Origin: Campanula takesimana
Taxonomy: Eukaryota > Streptophyta > Magnoliopsida > Asterales > Campanulaceae
Direction: 5' to 3'
Length of the DNA stretch: 64,000 bases
Assembly (NCBI GenBank): GCA_026119855.1
Contig: JAOWBW010000146.1
Location: 1,301,047 to 1,365,046, forward strand
Shown here: piece by piece, positions 36,501-45,584 of the stretch
How the letters are laid out: every line of letters starts with the position of its first letter
How positions within the stretch are numbered: the first letter of the stretch is position 1
Made by a program: the position numbers and the translations under genes
The notes under the pieces: generated by a model
Told to the model about the DNA's origin: nothing
The model's input: the letters and a program-made list of their open reading frames with translations, nothing else
Database searches by the model: none

Positions 36501-36782
36501 TTGGTTATTTGTATACGATGGTATCCTGAGGTGACTGATGAGAGAAAACTCGTCTGAGTTTGGTAATTTGTTAAGAAAGGCGAATTATAAAAATGCTAAG
36601 AAAGGGCTGCTTACAAATAGATTATACTCTACATTTTTCTTTCACATATTTTAGTTAATCTATCCTCCTTACTGGTTTTAATGAAATCTATCTCAATTTA
36701 ATCTCTCTTTATTACCTCGTCATATTTGCAGAATATCTGTGAAGATGAGCGCGTGCAATATGTTCCACCAAAGCGTGCATGA
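27515..36782 (+). CDS. SPT4: Transcription elongation factor SPT4 (five exons)
   Basis: Nuclear Spt4 partners Spt5 (DSIF) to keep RNA polymerase II processive. Exons: 27515-27601, 27779-27870, 28126-28181, 32011-32072, 36732-36782; every intron is GT...AG and phases (0, 2, 1, 0) join cleanly to give 115 residues, the usual plant length. The four zinc ligands are present as CxxC pairs at residues 18/21 (CLRC) and 35/38 (CENC). The plant Spt4 motifs IPTSFGHELRACLRCRLVKT (20 residues), SVMDP.RSWAARWLR, GCYTLAVSE.LP and ERVQYV.PKR are all recognisable. Start ATG chosen because the family begins MG..QIPTSFGHELR. Introns 3 (3829 bp) and 4 (4659 bp) are swollen by MITEs. Coding is undamaged, so the gene is probably active; the next gene is convergent. 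Confidence 0.97.
28751..28929. mobile_element. Stowaway-type MITE, 179 bp
   Basis: Ends CTCTCTCCGTCCCAAAATGA and TCATTTTGGGACGGAGTGAG with TA flanks (28749-28750, 28930-28931). The subterminal inverted repeat extends past 20 bp. Confidence 0.88.
29279..29526. mobile_element. Stowaway-type MITE, 248 bp
   Basis: Ends CTACCTCTGTCCC and GGGACAGAGGGAG with TA flanks (29277-29278, 29527-29528). Same subfamily as 39621-39879 (shared TTCATATATAAT, GTATAAAGA and GACACTCATTT words). Confidence 0.85.
29622..29867. mobile_element. Foldback MITE with about 100-bp arms, 246 bp
   Basis: Ends CTCCTGTTCCGGAATAAATG and a GGACAGAGGGAG right end, TA flanks (29620-29621, 29868-29869). The arms GTCGCCCTTTT...GGAACTTTGAGCAATAA run inward as an almost complete inverted repeat, so the transcript would fold into one long hairpin. 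Confidence 0.85.
30682..30735. repeat. GA / GGGA microsatellite
   Basis: About 22 bp of (GA)n followed by (GGGA)n, purine-only over more than 50 bp. Confidence 0.95.
31609..31827. mobile_element. hAT-like MITE, 219 bp
   Basis: Ends CAGGGGTGGAGCCA and TGGATTTGCCACTG form an imperfect inverted repeat of the plant CAGGGGCGGA hAT type. Flanking 8-mers TTATTGAT and GTTATGAT agree at 5 of 8. Moderate support only. Confidence 0.55.
32700..33010. repeat. Left arm of a large inverted repeat
   Basis: Matches the reverse complement of 35320-35890 once the MITE in that arm is removed. Examples: AATTCCGTTAGATTTAAG here against CTTAAATCTAACGGAATC there, and CCGGTAAAGCTA against TAGCTTTACCGG. Similarity is roughly 80 per cent by eye. 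Confidence 0.7.
33409..33649. mobile_element. Stowaway-type MITE, 241 bp
   Basis: Ends CTTCCTCCGTCCC and GGACGGAGGGAG; right TA flank present, left flank reads TT. Body GA-rich like its relatives. Confidence 0.8.
33659..34725. mobile_element. Stowaway-type MITE split by a hAT element
   Basis: Ends CTCCCTCCGTCCCTCTTTAA and GGGACAGAGGGAG with TA flanks (33657-33658, 34726-34727). Without the insert and its duplicated target it is about 266 bp. The intact subfamily member at 13886-14127 shows the uninterrupted text. Confidence 0.87.
33745..34537. mobile_element. 793-bp hAT element, perfect 17-bp TIRs
   Basis: Termini CAGTGTTCTAAAAGACG and its exact reverse complement. Flanking 8-mers GTGAGTGT (33737-33744) and GTAAGTGT (34538-34545) match at 7 of 8, the hAT-size duplication. 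Subterminal CGCCTAGG/GGCGCTAGG words occur at both ends. The middle is GC-rich (33880-34080) then strongly AT-rich with (TA)n near 34401-34417. No transposase; a 63-codon frame at 33890 has no family resemblance and is low-complexity. Confidence 0.92.
34740..35237. mobile_element. hAT-like MITE, 498 bp (TAGGGATGGCAA type)
   Basis: Inverted ends TAGGGATGGCAA and TTGTCATCCCTA, with GATCCGA/TCGGATC-rich shoulders as in the widespread plant element of this type. The 8-mer CTTACTGG precedes it (34732-34739) and recurs 4 bp after its end (35242-35249). Confidence 0.8.
35320..35890. repeat. Right arm of the large inverted repeat
   Basis: Reverse complement of 32700-33010, interrupted by the MITE at 35486-35752. 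The left arm gives the empty site (ATTCAAGTAATATTT), confirming the TA insertion. Confidence 0.7.
35486..35752. mobile_element. Stowaway-type MITE, 267 bp
   Basis: Ends CTACCTCCGTCCCAGAGTAA and a TCTGGGACGGAGGGAG right end, TA flanks (35484-35485, 35753-35754). An internal near-duplicate of about 65 bp (GTTGTGAGTGTAAAAGTAAA at about 35553 and 35615) lengthens it. Confidence 0.87.
36035..36308. mobile_element. Stowaway-type MITE, about 274 bp
   Basis: Ends CACCTCCGTCCCAGAGTATA and TCTGGGACAGAGGGAGCA; sister of the 35486 element with the same internal duplication. The outermost bases differ from the usual CTCC end, so borders are good to a few bases. Right of it (36330-36395) a short GGGACAAACC...GGGATAGAGGGAGCAG piece is another broken end. 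Confidence 0.75.
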
Positions 36783-37546
36783 GAGTTTTGGTAATACATC
36801 CATGTAATGTAAGCTGATTCTTGGATCTTGTAACTGAATGATTCTGGTTTAAAAGTTTAAATCACTACTCCTTTGACATAATATTTAGTGAAATTCTTCA
36901 CAATAGTTACCATCGCTGCCCACCCCTCATCCGCCCGTCCCCAAATTCCCAAATCTGCACCATATTCGAGATGCGTTTGTCAGACTGCCGGTACAGTAGA
37001 GGGATGGTTAAGGGTCAGGCGAGTGTGGGTGTGTTTCCCCAATTCTCTCGTCTCTCTTCCCTCTGCCCTCTCCTCTATCGTCTCTATTCTCTGTGTGTTT
37101 GTGGGTTCTAGTCCTATGCATTTGTGTGCGTTTGTTCATGATTTTTCTTTTGTGTTTATTTTGGTAATTTAATTCTTGGATTCAAAACTCAAAAGTGTGC
37201 TGTGGTAAATTGATTTTTGGGTTATAAGGTTGGTGATTTAGTTTCCCAACAGATTTTAGTTGCTTCGGGACAGTTGTGTTATTAATTTGGTTGTGGTATT
37301 AATTTAGTTGCTTCGGGACAGTTGTGTTATTAATTTGGTTGTGGTAACTTTAGAAAGTTGGCTATATGAGATTAAAAATTGTGAGACGAAAAAAAAAAAA
37401 TACTTAATTGGAAGATATTCAATAGGATAATAGGAATACCAAATCAACGATGCGCCTACGCTACGTAACACAATCACCAATCGAATTGATAGGAATACCG
37501 AATCAAGCGAAGCCCTTAGATAAGAAAAGCCGATATTTAGACAAAA
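36783..37546. other. Convergent intergenic region after SPT4 and the methyltransferase
   Basis: 3' flank of both genes. Holds a pyrimidine-rich stretch (37035-37100) and a 48-bp tandem duplication at about 37255-37348 (TAGTTGCTTCGGGACAGTTG repeated). The 94-codon frame at 36888 shows no known protein features. Confidence 0.6.
37255..37348. repeat. 48-bp tandem duplication
   Basis: Two near-identical units beginning TTTAGTTGCTTCGGGACAG, period 48 bp. Confidence 0.85.
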
Positions 37547-38988
37547 TCAAACGATGCGCCTGCACAAAGTAACACCATCACCAATGGAAACCTGCGATAT
37601 CTCAACTCTCGGGTCCGAAGCAAGTCGATTATTATGTTCCATAATCGCTTTCCGAATCACAAGAAATTCATCCGGTGTATCAACCCTTTCCATTTCTCCA
37701 TCGGCCACCGAACCATACCATAAAGTGTTGTCGTATACAATAACACCACCTATCGTCACCAATTTCAACACTTTGTCATGGTATACATGGTAGTTTGGTT
37801 TGTCAGCATCAATAAACACCAAGTCAAACATTTTCTCTTCCTCTCCCTACATACAATACACACACAATCAAAGATTAACAATGACCAAAATCTATTAGTA
37901 ACATACTGACTGATCTAAAAATTTAAACTGTCAGATAATGAACCTACTTGGTCAACCATCTCGTCTAAAGCAGAAACGGCATCCCTGTTCACAAATGTGA
38001 TCTTATGCTCCACACCAGCATCGCGAATACAAGGGAGTCCAACTTCATACGATTCACGATCACTATCTATTGCAATAACCTGTTTAAAGCCCGACAAGTA
38101 TCTCATTACATACATTCAATTAATAAATACTCCGTGCAACATTCCTTCATCGGTAGAGAGTAGCCTGTAAACACACACACACACACACACCTGGCCATCA
38201 GAAGGTAGTGCGAGCGCAGTTGATAGGAGAGAGTAGCCTGTAAAAACACCAATTTCCATAGTCCGTTTTGCATTCATGATTTTCACAAGCATCGACAAAA
38301 ACATTCCTTCGTCGGGAGTAACACTTATTTCCGCCCTAAACAAAGAATTAACTCACAATTTTTTTTTTTTGTCAGTTAATCAGACTTCAACATGCATATA
38401 TATGTACAAAATATGTACATTAAAGACTTACTCAGGGCCATATTTCTTGAATGTGGCTTCTCTTATCGCTTTCAGTTGCTCGTGCTCTCTTGGATATGTA
38501 CTCGTGTCAAGTATGTACTACAAAATGTACGGAGTATAATGAATCTTAACGTACTTTCATACCGCTATACTTTGTTTTATCTTCAATTTAACAATTTATT
38601 AACTTCCTTTCGGAAAAATAAATAAATAAAATCATATATAAAAGAACTTTTATAGAAACTATGAATTTATTTAAGGACGATTACTTTAATAAAAAATGTA
38701 AATTCAGTTACTTTAAATAAGGACCGATAGAATACTAAATAAAATTTGAGCCATCTTCCTAAATAACTTCCATTAACTAACGTATCAGGTATTATTTCAT
38801 GCTTAATTTCGATTTAAGAAAATAAATACTAAGAAAAATCATTTGCGCTAAAAATTAATAATCCACAACTCAAAAATTATATGTTTATGAGTGATATTGA
38901 TATAGATGCTAACCTTGTGAAGAGCCTCACTCCTTAAAATAGTCTTCAACGTTGCATCGACTTTGGAATGATCTCCCCACAAAAACAT
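37547..38988 (-). CDS. CCoAOMT-like cation-dependent O-methyltransferase (five exons)
   Basis: SAM- and metal-dependent O-methyltransferase of the caffeoyl-CoA/PFOMT/TSM1 class, methylating vicinal hydroxyls of phenylpropanoids, flavonoids or their conjugates in the cytosol; exact substrate not deducible. Minus-strand exons: 38914-38988, 38432-38517, 38191-38335, 37948-38079, 37547-37846, all with GT...AG introns and compatible phases, giving 245 residues (family 230-250). The SAM motif MEIGVFTGYSLL lies at about 80-91. Metal ligands D159 (FIDADK), D185 and N186 (VYDNTLW) keep the family spacing of 26/27. Start ATG (38986-38988) is followed by a short leader MFLWGDHSKV and the usual YPREHEQLKAIR segment. 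An AT-rich TATA-like run lies 45-60 bp upstream. The donor of intron 3 falls at the edge of a (GT)n microsatellite. All key residues intact; probably functional. Confidence 0.93.
38080..38190 (-). other. Intron 3 of the methyltransferase with (GT)n donor
   Basis: On the minus strand the intron opens directly with about ten GT dinucleotides (38171-38190). It then carries broken copies of exon 3 text (ACAGGCTACTCTCT and GATGAAGGAATGTT, 38137-38170) before the acceptor AAACAG. Confidence 0.8.
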
Positions 38989-39063
38989 GATTTCTAAGTT
39001 TAAGATATGTGTAGAAATTTACAAGAAATTAAGATTGTATATATTTATTATTTTTGATAAAAG

Positions 39064-40145
39064 GCTCTTTTAATTGTCGATGGAATATGTAGATATACAC
39101 TAGGTAGTAGTAACAAGTTTTTGTACACATATTTATGGAGAAAACCTACTTAGGTGGACAACATAAATGAAAGATAGTATACGTTATTTTATGTTACACA
39201 TTAAATGAATTTTTGGACTACTTTCTTCAATAAATGTTACTCCTTCAAATTCATTTGTATTGAACATACATTTAACTTTTTTTTTTAGTAAAGATAAGTA
39301 AATTTTAATCAAATATTACTGTTAATTTAAGTGATTTATCAATAATAATTTTAAAATTTTATTAAGGTGATTAGACTGAAAGTAATAATTGGTTAAAGTT
39401 TACTTGTTTTGGAAAATAAAATCAAATATGGTTAATAAATAAATCTGGAGGGTAATATTTCATATGATAAAGGATATGAGAGATAAATGTTGAATTCTCT
39501 TTTAATTGTCGATGGAATATGCGGATCTACAAATAGGTAGTAGTAACAAGTGTAACATATTTTGTCCACATGTCTATGGAGAAAACCTACTTATGTGGAC
39601 AACATAAATGAAAAATAGTACTCCATCTGTCCTTAATTGAGTGTCCAAATTTTATTTTAAGGGACACTCAAAATCTCAACTTTTTAAACAATTTGGTAAC
39701 AACGATTCATATATAATCTTGTAATCTCATTTCCAAACTTTTAAGTTTTGCACGTATAAAGAAAACGGTGAATTTTTTTTCGAAAAAAAACGTTTAGGTA
39801 GAAAGTTATGTGAAAAAAAGACACTCATTTAGGGACAATGATTTTTTGAAAATGGATACTCATTTAGGGACAGAGGGAGTACGTTATTTTATCTTATACA
39901 TTAAATGGGTTCTTGCATTACTTTTTAAGTGTTACTCCTTCAATTTAATTTATATCGAACACATTTAACGTTTGTGGTAAAGATAAGCAGACCTTATTCA
40001 AACATTATTGTCAGCCTAAGATATTTATCAATAACAATTTTAAAATTATTAAAATGATTAAATTGACGTTAATATTTGGTCAAAGTTTACTTGTCTTGAC
40101 AAAAAAGTTAAATATGACCAATTTAAATGAGACGAAGGGTATATT
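39064..40145. repeat. Direct duplication, second copy split by a MITE
   Basis: Copy 1 (39064-39455) and copy 2 (39496-40145) share TTTTAATTGTCGATGGAATA, GGAGAAAACCTACTTA.GTGG, GACAACATAAATGAAA and the following text. Without the 259-bp MITE copy 2 has about the same length. Function unknown; AT-rich, non-coding. Confidence 0.85.
39621..39879. mobile_element. Stowaway-type MITE, 259 bp, in duplicated repeat
   Basis: Ends CTCCATCTGTCC and GGGACAGAGGGAG, TA flanks (39619-39620, 39880-39881). The homologous position in copy 1 (39178-39181) has TATA and no element. Confidence 0.92.
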
Positions 40146-40217
40146 TAACATAACCGAAATTGTGAATTTATGAATCAAACCCAATTTTTGGGCCGAATCC
40201 TTTCTTAAATTAGGGAT

Positions 40218-41196
40218 TGTAGACACCCCGCCTTGGACTGCTCACCCCGATTGCACATTTGATCTTGTGTTTCTCCTTATTTTAAGTGTTTCTCGTTAGT
40301 TTCTGTTACTTTTGTTAAGTTCCTGACTGATTTCGTTAAGTCCAGGGGCCAAATTGAATAATAGTGCTAACTTTCTAGTCCATTCTGTTAAAAAAACCAT
40401 TTTGAAGTCGCGCGCCTCCGCCCTTTGGGGTCAGAAGCACGCGCATCCCGCCATCAAGGTAGGAGGCGCGCGCACCTGGGCGTCAGTTACAGATTTTCTC
40501 CAAGAATCCCTCCCTTGCTCATTTTACATGATTTGCCCGGGAAACTGATCTTTGTGACTTCGTTTTGGCACCAAAAATATCTTTTTTACACCTATATAAA
40601 CCTCTCTTCTCCACCATTTCAAAGAACTCCTTTTTTTTGTAAGCAAGAATACTATACACAAAAATACTTTCAAGACATTTCCTAGGCAACTCACCAAGAA
40701 GTGTTTGAAGTCACTTGAAGCTTAGGTAAAACTCTATTTTTCTCATCCCTTTCTACTTCATCTCTTCTCTTCTTCTTTCACTTTTGTCAAATGTGCAATC
40801 ACCCAAAACATTTTGGGACATGACACCAAATATCACTTCATTCCATTGAAGTTGGTCAAGGAGTTATCTCCCTAAATTCCAAAAGCCCCTTTTAAAACCC
40901 CATTTAATTATAATCAAGAATAGGAAGAACATTTTATTTATGTAGACTTTGAACAAGCAAGACCAACATTAGTTGGGCGAGATGGGTGTTTAAGTACTTC
41001 CCATCTCGTAACCTAACCCCCGAACCTCATAACAAGAATCTCTGTTTTCGTATCAAACTTAGGCTAAATATTAGGTTTTTCTTATGTTCCTCTAAAACAT
41101 GGGTTGCGACTCTAACAACTTAAAACACGAATAGACATCCTAAGATCATCCACACCGCTCTAGCCAACCGCGTGGGCTCCTCCCGGGGTATCTACA
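40218..41196 (+). repeat. 5' LTR of the Tat element
   Basis: 979 bp, TGTAGACACC...GGTATCTACA. Carries a GC-rich word array at 40407-40482 and a TATA box TATATAAA at 40593-40600, 110 bp after the array. Flanking base run before it is GGGAT; the partner duplication is out of view. Confidence 0.88.
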
Positions 41197-41197
41197 G

Positions 41198-41216
41198 TGG
41201 CGACTCCGCTGGGGAC
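41198..41216 (+). promoter_or_regulatory. Primer-binding site, tRNA-Arg type
   Basis: TGGCGACTCCGCTGGGGAC directly after the LTR; this is the site type reported for Ogre/Tat elements. Confidence 0.8.
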
Positions 41217-42517
41217 GTTTGAGGGTTAAACTTGCATTTCTATTCAAAGTCTACACTTTTCTGGGCATTCTGGTCTCTGATGGGGGAAGCGTGCGCCTCT
41301 GGCCTTCTTGGCCTAAGGCGCGCGCATCCCACATCAAGGACCAGAATCGCCCGCCTCCCATATGTTCTTCCTATTCTTCTTTGTTTTTTTTTGTGCTAAT
41401 CATCTGCGCAGGGGTTCCAATAGACGTTCAGGACCAGGGCAGTCCCCTGAGTTCAAAGTATCTGACAATCTGACAGGTTTACCCAGAAGCGGGAGCCTCC
41501 CAGAGACTCTGCGCCATGCGCGCGCATCCCACAACACAGCCCAGAGGCGCGCGCTTATGGGTGGTTTTCCAGAACAGAACAGAATAATGGGGTGTGGGCA
41601 CAGTTGCCTGCATCAAGGACTGATTTGGACCATTTGACTGATTTATTTTATGTTCTTTTTATCGGTCACACGGGTGATTCGAGAGTTGTAAATTATGTGC
41701 TTATTTGCTTTTCTTTTGTTTAAAAAAAAAGTAAAAAAATATTTTGTCATTTGTTGGACCTCATACTACGTGCACAAAATTCTTATCAATTGCTCACTAT
41801 CGAGTCTCACAAAGTTCATAACCCCAAACCCGTCGAGGCCCGTCCTAGAGAGTTTCAATCTCCACCCGACCTTGACTCTCTCGAAGCGGTAAACCTCAGC
41901 CCGTGGCGTAGTTCATGATTACATGCCGGGGGTGACCTTTAAGCCTCTCTTTAGCCGAGCACAAGCCAACACAACTCTAGTTAAGGTCTACCGTGACTAA
42001 GTCGGTTTTCATGTGTCGAGATTTCCCTAAACTAATGCCTTCAAATCATACATGTCGTTTCCAAGAGAAACAAGTGGTTATCATGGACGAAATAAAACTC
42101 CGTCCCCAAGTGGTTATTATGGATGAAAATAAAAAATCCATCCCCGCATGTATGCTTTACTACATTAATTTAGTTTAATCCCGACACATGTAGGAATCAC
42201 AAGCGTGGTGGAATCCGATGAGTATATGGGACCTCGAGAAGGTCTATATACTAGTGTGACGATTCCACTATTTTCTTAGAAACCCCAAAAGGGACTCCGT
42301 CCCTCCGACTTATATATAAAAAAAAGTTTTTTCTTTATGTGGTTTGAGTCGTGTGCCTACTGTGTGTTCTAAACCTCTTCATGGACCAAAAATGTTACTC
42401 AAGACTGATAAGGGCCTCTTCTGCAATTTAAGTCCAATTGGTACTTACCAAGTCTACCGAGATTCAGCAAACCGGCTAGTTCGTGAATTGATCACTCTAA
42501 CAGCTCCTACAGCATCA
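41217..42517 (+). other. Tat 5' leader
   Basis: Non-coding leader between primer site and gag. Two more GC word arrays (about 41288-41360 and 41495-41560: AGGCGCGCGCATCCCAC, ATGCGCGCGCATCCCAC, GAGGCGCGCGCTTATGG). No intact reading frame. Confidence 0.7.
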
Positions 42518-43989
42518 ATGGCCGGTGACTCCAACAGCAACAACACCATGTCTCTTGAACAACTCTCAGCTATGGTCCAAATGCTCCAAGAGCAAATCTC
42601 CACTCTCAACAAAGAGTCCTAAAGCAAAGATGATCTTTGGCAATCCCACCTCGACAATCAAAGGGAGGCTCATGAAGCCGAGATGGACCAAATGAAGGCC
42701 AAGCTCACCAAGCTCTCCAATGGTAAAGGCAAAGAGGACAATGAAGAGTCCGAGTGGACCAAAGGCTTATTTGAAAGCCCTTATGTTAGTGCCCGTACCA
42801 AGAAAATGGGGGAAACAAGCACCGACAAAAGGATCATAAGATGGTTGATTCAATTATGGCTTACATAGACCAACGTTTCAACGGTCTCAACATGGGGAAA
42901 GGCTCCGACACAAGCCTTTATCAGTCATCCATTCTCATGAACACGATGGCCTTTCTCCCCGATAAGTTCAAGATGCCCGACATCAGCAAATTCAAGGGCA
43001 ACTCTTGTCCCATAGCACACATTGAGACTTATATATGGGATATGGTTCCAAAGAAGGTATCCCCCAAAGTAATGGCACAATGCTTCCCTCTTACTCTCGA
43101 GGGGGCGGCAAAATATTGGTATGCAACCCTCCCTCTCACAGTCCGTCTCGATTGGGACGCCGCCATGCTTGCCTTCAAAAGTCAATACCAAGGCAACACC
43201 ACTCATCGCCCGACCAAGAAAAAGCTCGAGAACACCATCCAAAGGGACAATGAGTCATTTATTGACTTCACAAGGAGGTGGAATGACATGCTTGCTGAAA
43301 TTGTCGATAGGCCTAATAATAAGGAGCAAATGGACATCTTCCTCAAGTGTCTAAAGATTGATCTCCGCACCCACCTAAGTGGGGCTTGCTATGCATATTT
43401 TTCTCAAATGTATGAGGCGGGGATCCGAATGGATGAATTACTCAAAGAAATCAAGAAAAGTGCTCCTAGCTTCCGATACAAGGCCGCCTCTAACTCAACA
43501 AAAGAGGCTTCAGTCAATGCCGTCACTGCTGACAAGGGGAATTACAAGAAGGTTCCTCCGCCCCAAGGCAAAAAGTTACAAGATGATCGTGTCTACACTC
43601 CTCTCTAAGGCATGACTCTCACCGAGGCCTTTGAAGCTCTCAAGGCCAAGGGACAAGTTACTCCTCTCCAAGGGTATAAACCAAATATGATGCGTCCCAA
43701 CCATGCCCATCACAAATGGTGTGACTATCAACAACACAGTGGTCATCTTACCGAGGAATGCTTTGTCCTCCGCAACGTCATCCAAGACCTCATCGATAAA
43801 AAGGAATTCATAGTTCCTAATGGTAGTGATGTCCATGTAATAGAGTTAGGAGAGTTTGAGGAGACCACTTATTCAATCCTAATTGTGAATAAGGGCTCCA
43901 AAATTATGAATGCAATTGATAATTCTTGCTACGTTGTGACTTATGATGAGGTAATGAGGGAAGTCCTAGAAAATAGTAAAAAGAAGTAA
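42518..43989 (+). pseudogene. Tat gag
   Basis: Start ATG at 42518 (MAGDSNSNN) with a coiled-coil-like MVQMLQEQISTL segment. An in-frame stop at 42620, a frameshift near 42835 and a stop at 43606-43608 interrupt it. The capsid block (42841-43600) is well kept: KFKMPDISKFKG, AAKYWYATLP, FIDFTRRWNDML, the Tat gag signature. A Cys-His segment WCDYQQHSGHLTEECF (about 43717-43765) stands in for the zinc knuckle. Ends before the protease frame. Confidence 0.85.
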
Positions 43990-44004
43990 AACGGGAATGT
44001 CAAC

Positions 44005-45560
44005 ATGTTAACTCGATCCGGACGAGTCATAGCAAGCAACCCCACTACTTCTGCACCAAGCACCTCTTCTCAAAGATCGCAAACTCGCGACACTCCTGAA
44101 GACCCTTTACTGGCTCAACTCAAGAAGACTCAAGCAAATATCTCCATTTGGGACCTCATTACATCTTCAAAGAAGCATCGAGATCTTGTCATCAGTAATC
44201 TTGACGACACATCAGTCTCTCCCAACACGACTCCCGAGGACCTTACTGCTATGATAGGCCACATACATTTTGGAAATGTCATCACTTTTGCCGACATGGA
44301 CCTTCCACCATTTGGGTCCGATCACTATGAGGCCATCTATCTCAAAGTAAAGGCAAGGGGGAGGCCCATCTCAAGAGTCTTGGTTGACGGGGGTTCCGTA
44401 CTCAACTTAATGCCTGGCCGAATCATGGGCGTACTGGGGCTTAAAAGTTCAGATCTAAAGCCTTCTACTCAAGTAATCCGAGGTTACGACAGCACGCCCC
44501 CCACAGTCATGGGTATGGTAGAAGTGGACATTGAATTTGGAGCATGGTTATGTCCGTCCCGTTTCAAGTGCTCGATGTACCTTCCTCATTCAATTTTCTC
44601 TTGGGCCGACCATGGATACACAGTTCTAATGCTGTCCCTACAACTCTCCATCAGTGTGTCAAGTTCTGAAATGGAAATGAAATAGTGACTGTCATGGCAG
44701 AAAATGTCACTATCCATAGAAATGGGGAACCTGCCCATCAAGTTCAACATGGGTTAGAGGACTCCACTCTCTCCGACGTCTCAATCAATGCCATCGACAA
44801 GCAAGGGGGAAACGGATCATGGACCCCCGGCAATCACAAAGTACTTCATATGATGAGGAATATGAATTACTTCCCCGGTTTAGGCGTAGGGAAGCACCAA
44901 CAAGGGAGAATGCAACCTATTGAGGTCCCCTTTGTTAAGAACAAGTTCGGTTTGGGATACGAGCCTTCCGAAGATGACTTGAAATACGAGAAAGCCGTCA
45001 AGAATGAAAGGCCCGAGCTCGCAGAGAAGGCCGTCCCTATGAGATTCCCAATTTGAGGCCTTACCGCAAAACACTAAATGGCTACTTTGTCTACCAGGGG
45101 GAATATGTCCCGTACATAATCTTTCCCGAGCCATGGGTTAACAGCAAGGGCATCAGAAAGCCCAGTCTTGAAATCTTTACCGATTGTGAGATTCAGAAAT
45201 CCGAAGAGGAACCAACTCCTATGTCACCCTGAGAATGGTGGGGGGAAGAAAGTGACTATAAAGTCCGAGACAGAGATTACCGTGGGGGAAGATCTAGCCT
45301 CCATGTTCGAGGAACTTGACATCATGGACGAATGCCAAGTAAATGCCATCTCCGACGACACCGACAAGGGAAGCGAGTCTATCAGCGAGATCAAGCCGAG
45401 CTCCGAGCCGATCAACAACTGGTATTCAACAAAGGGACCCGTGGTATCCGAAGAATTCCTGATCAAGCAAATGGGTTGCATACCATGCAAGGTTACAAAG
45501 GAAGACTTGTTAACATTCACTTTCGAGTCTGAGAGTGTTTCCGACATCCTCACCCAATAG
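44005..45560 (+). pseudogene. Tat protease and linker region
   Basis: Continues the gag frame after a stop. The aspartic protease segment lies around 44375-44430 with VLVDGGSVLNLMP, where the usual D-N/S-G reads D-G-G. A frameshift near 44565 moves the reading to the next frame, and the typical G-patch-like GLGVGKHQQG segment is at 44881-44910. Further stops follow near 45055. Acidic linker to RT. Confidence 0.75.
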
Positions 45561-45584
45561 GATATAGAGGCAATAGCCGATCGT

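Larger units (their letters stand above)
32073..36731 (+). other. SPT4 intron 4, 4.7 kb, nested elements
   Basis: Begins GTTTGTTAC and ends CATATTTGCAG. Carries a large inverted repeat (arms about 32700-33010 and 35320-35890) enclosing two adjacent Stowaway MITEs, one of them holding a 793-bp hAT element, plus a 498-bp hAT-like element. Further MITEs lie at 35486-35752 and 36035-36308. A degenerate MITE-like stretch sits at about 32190-32400. Confidence 0.85.

Noticed and set aside
36888..37172. 94-codon plus-strand frame between the two genes
   Set aside because: Low-complexity, Ser/Val-rich, no family features, no splice context; probably untranslated flank.
43035..43354. Alternative frames overlapping the Tat gag
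   Set aside because: Shadows of the real gag frame; the sense frame has the capsid motifs.
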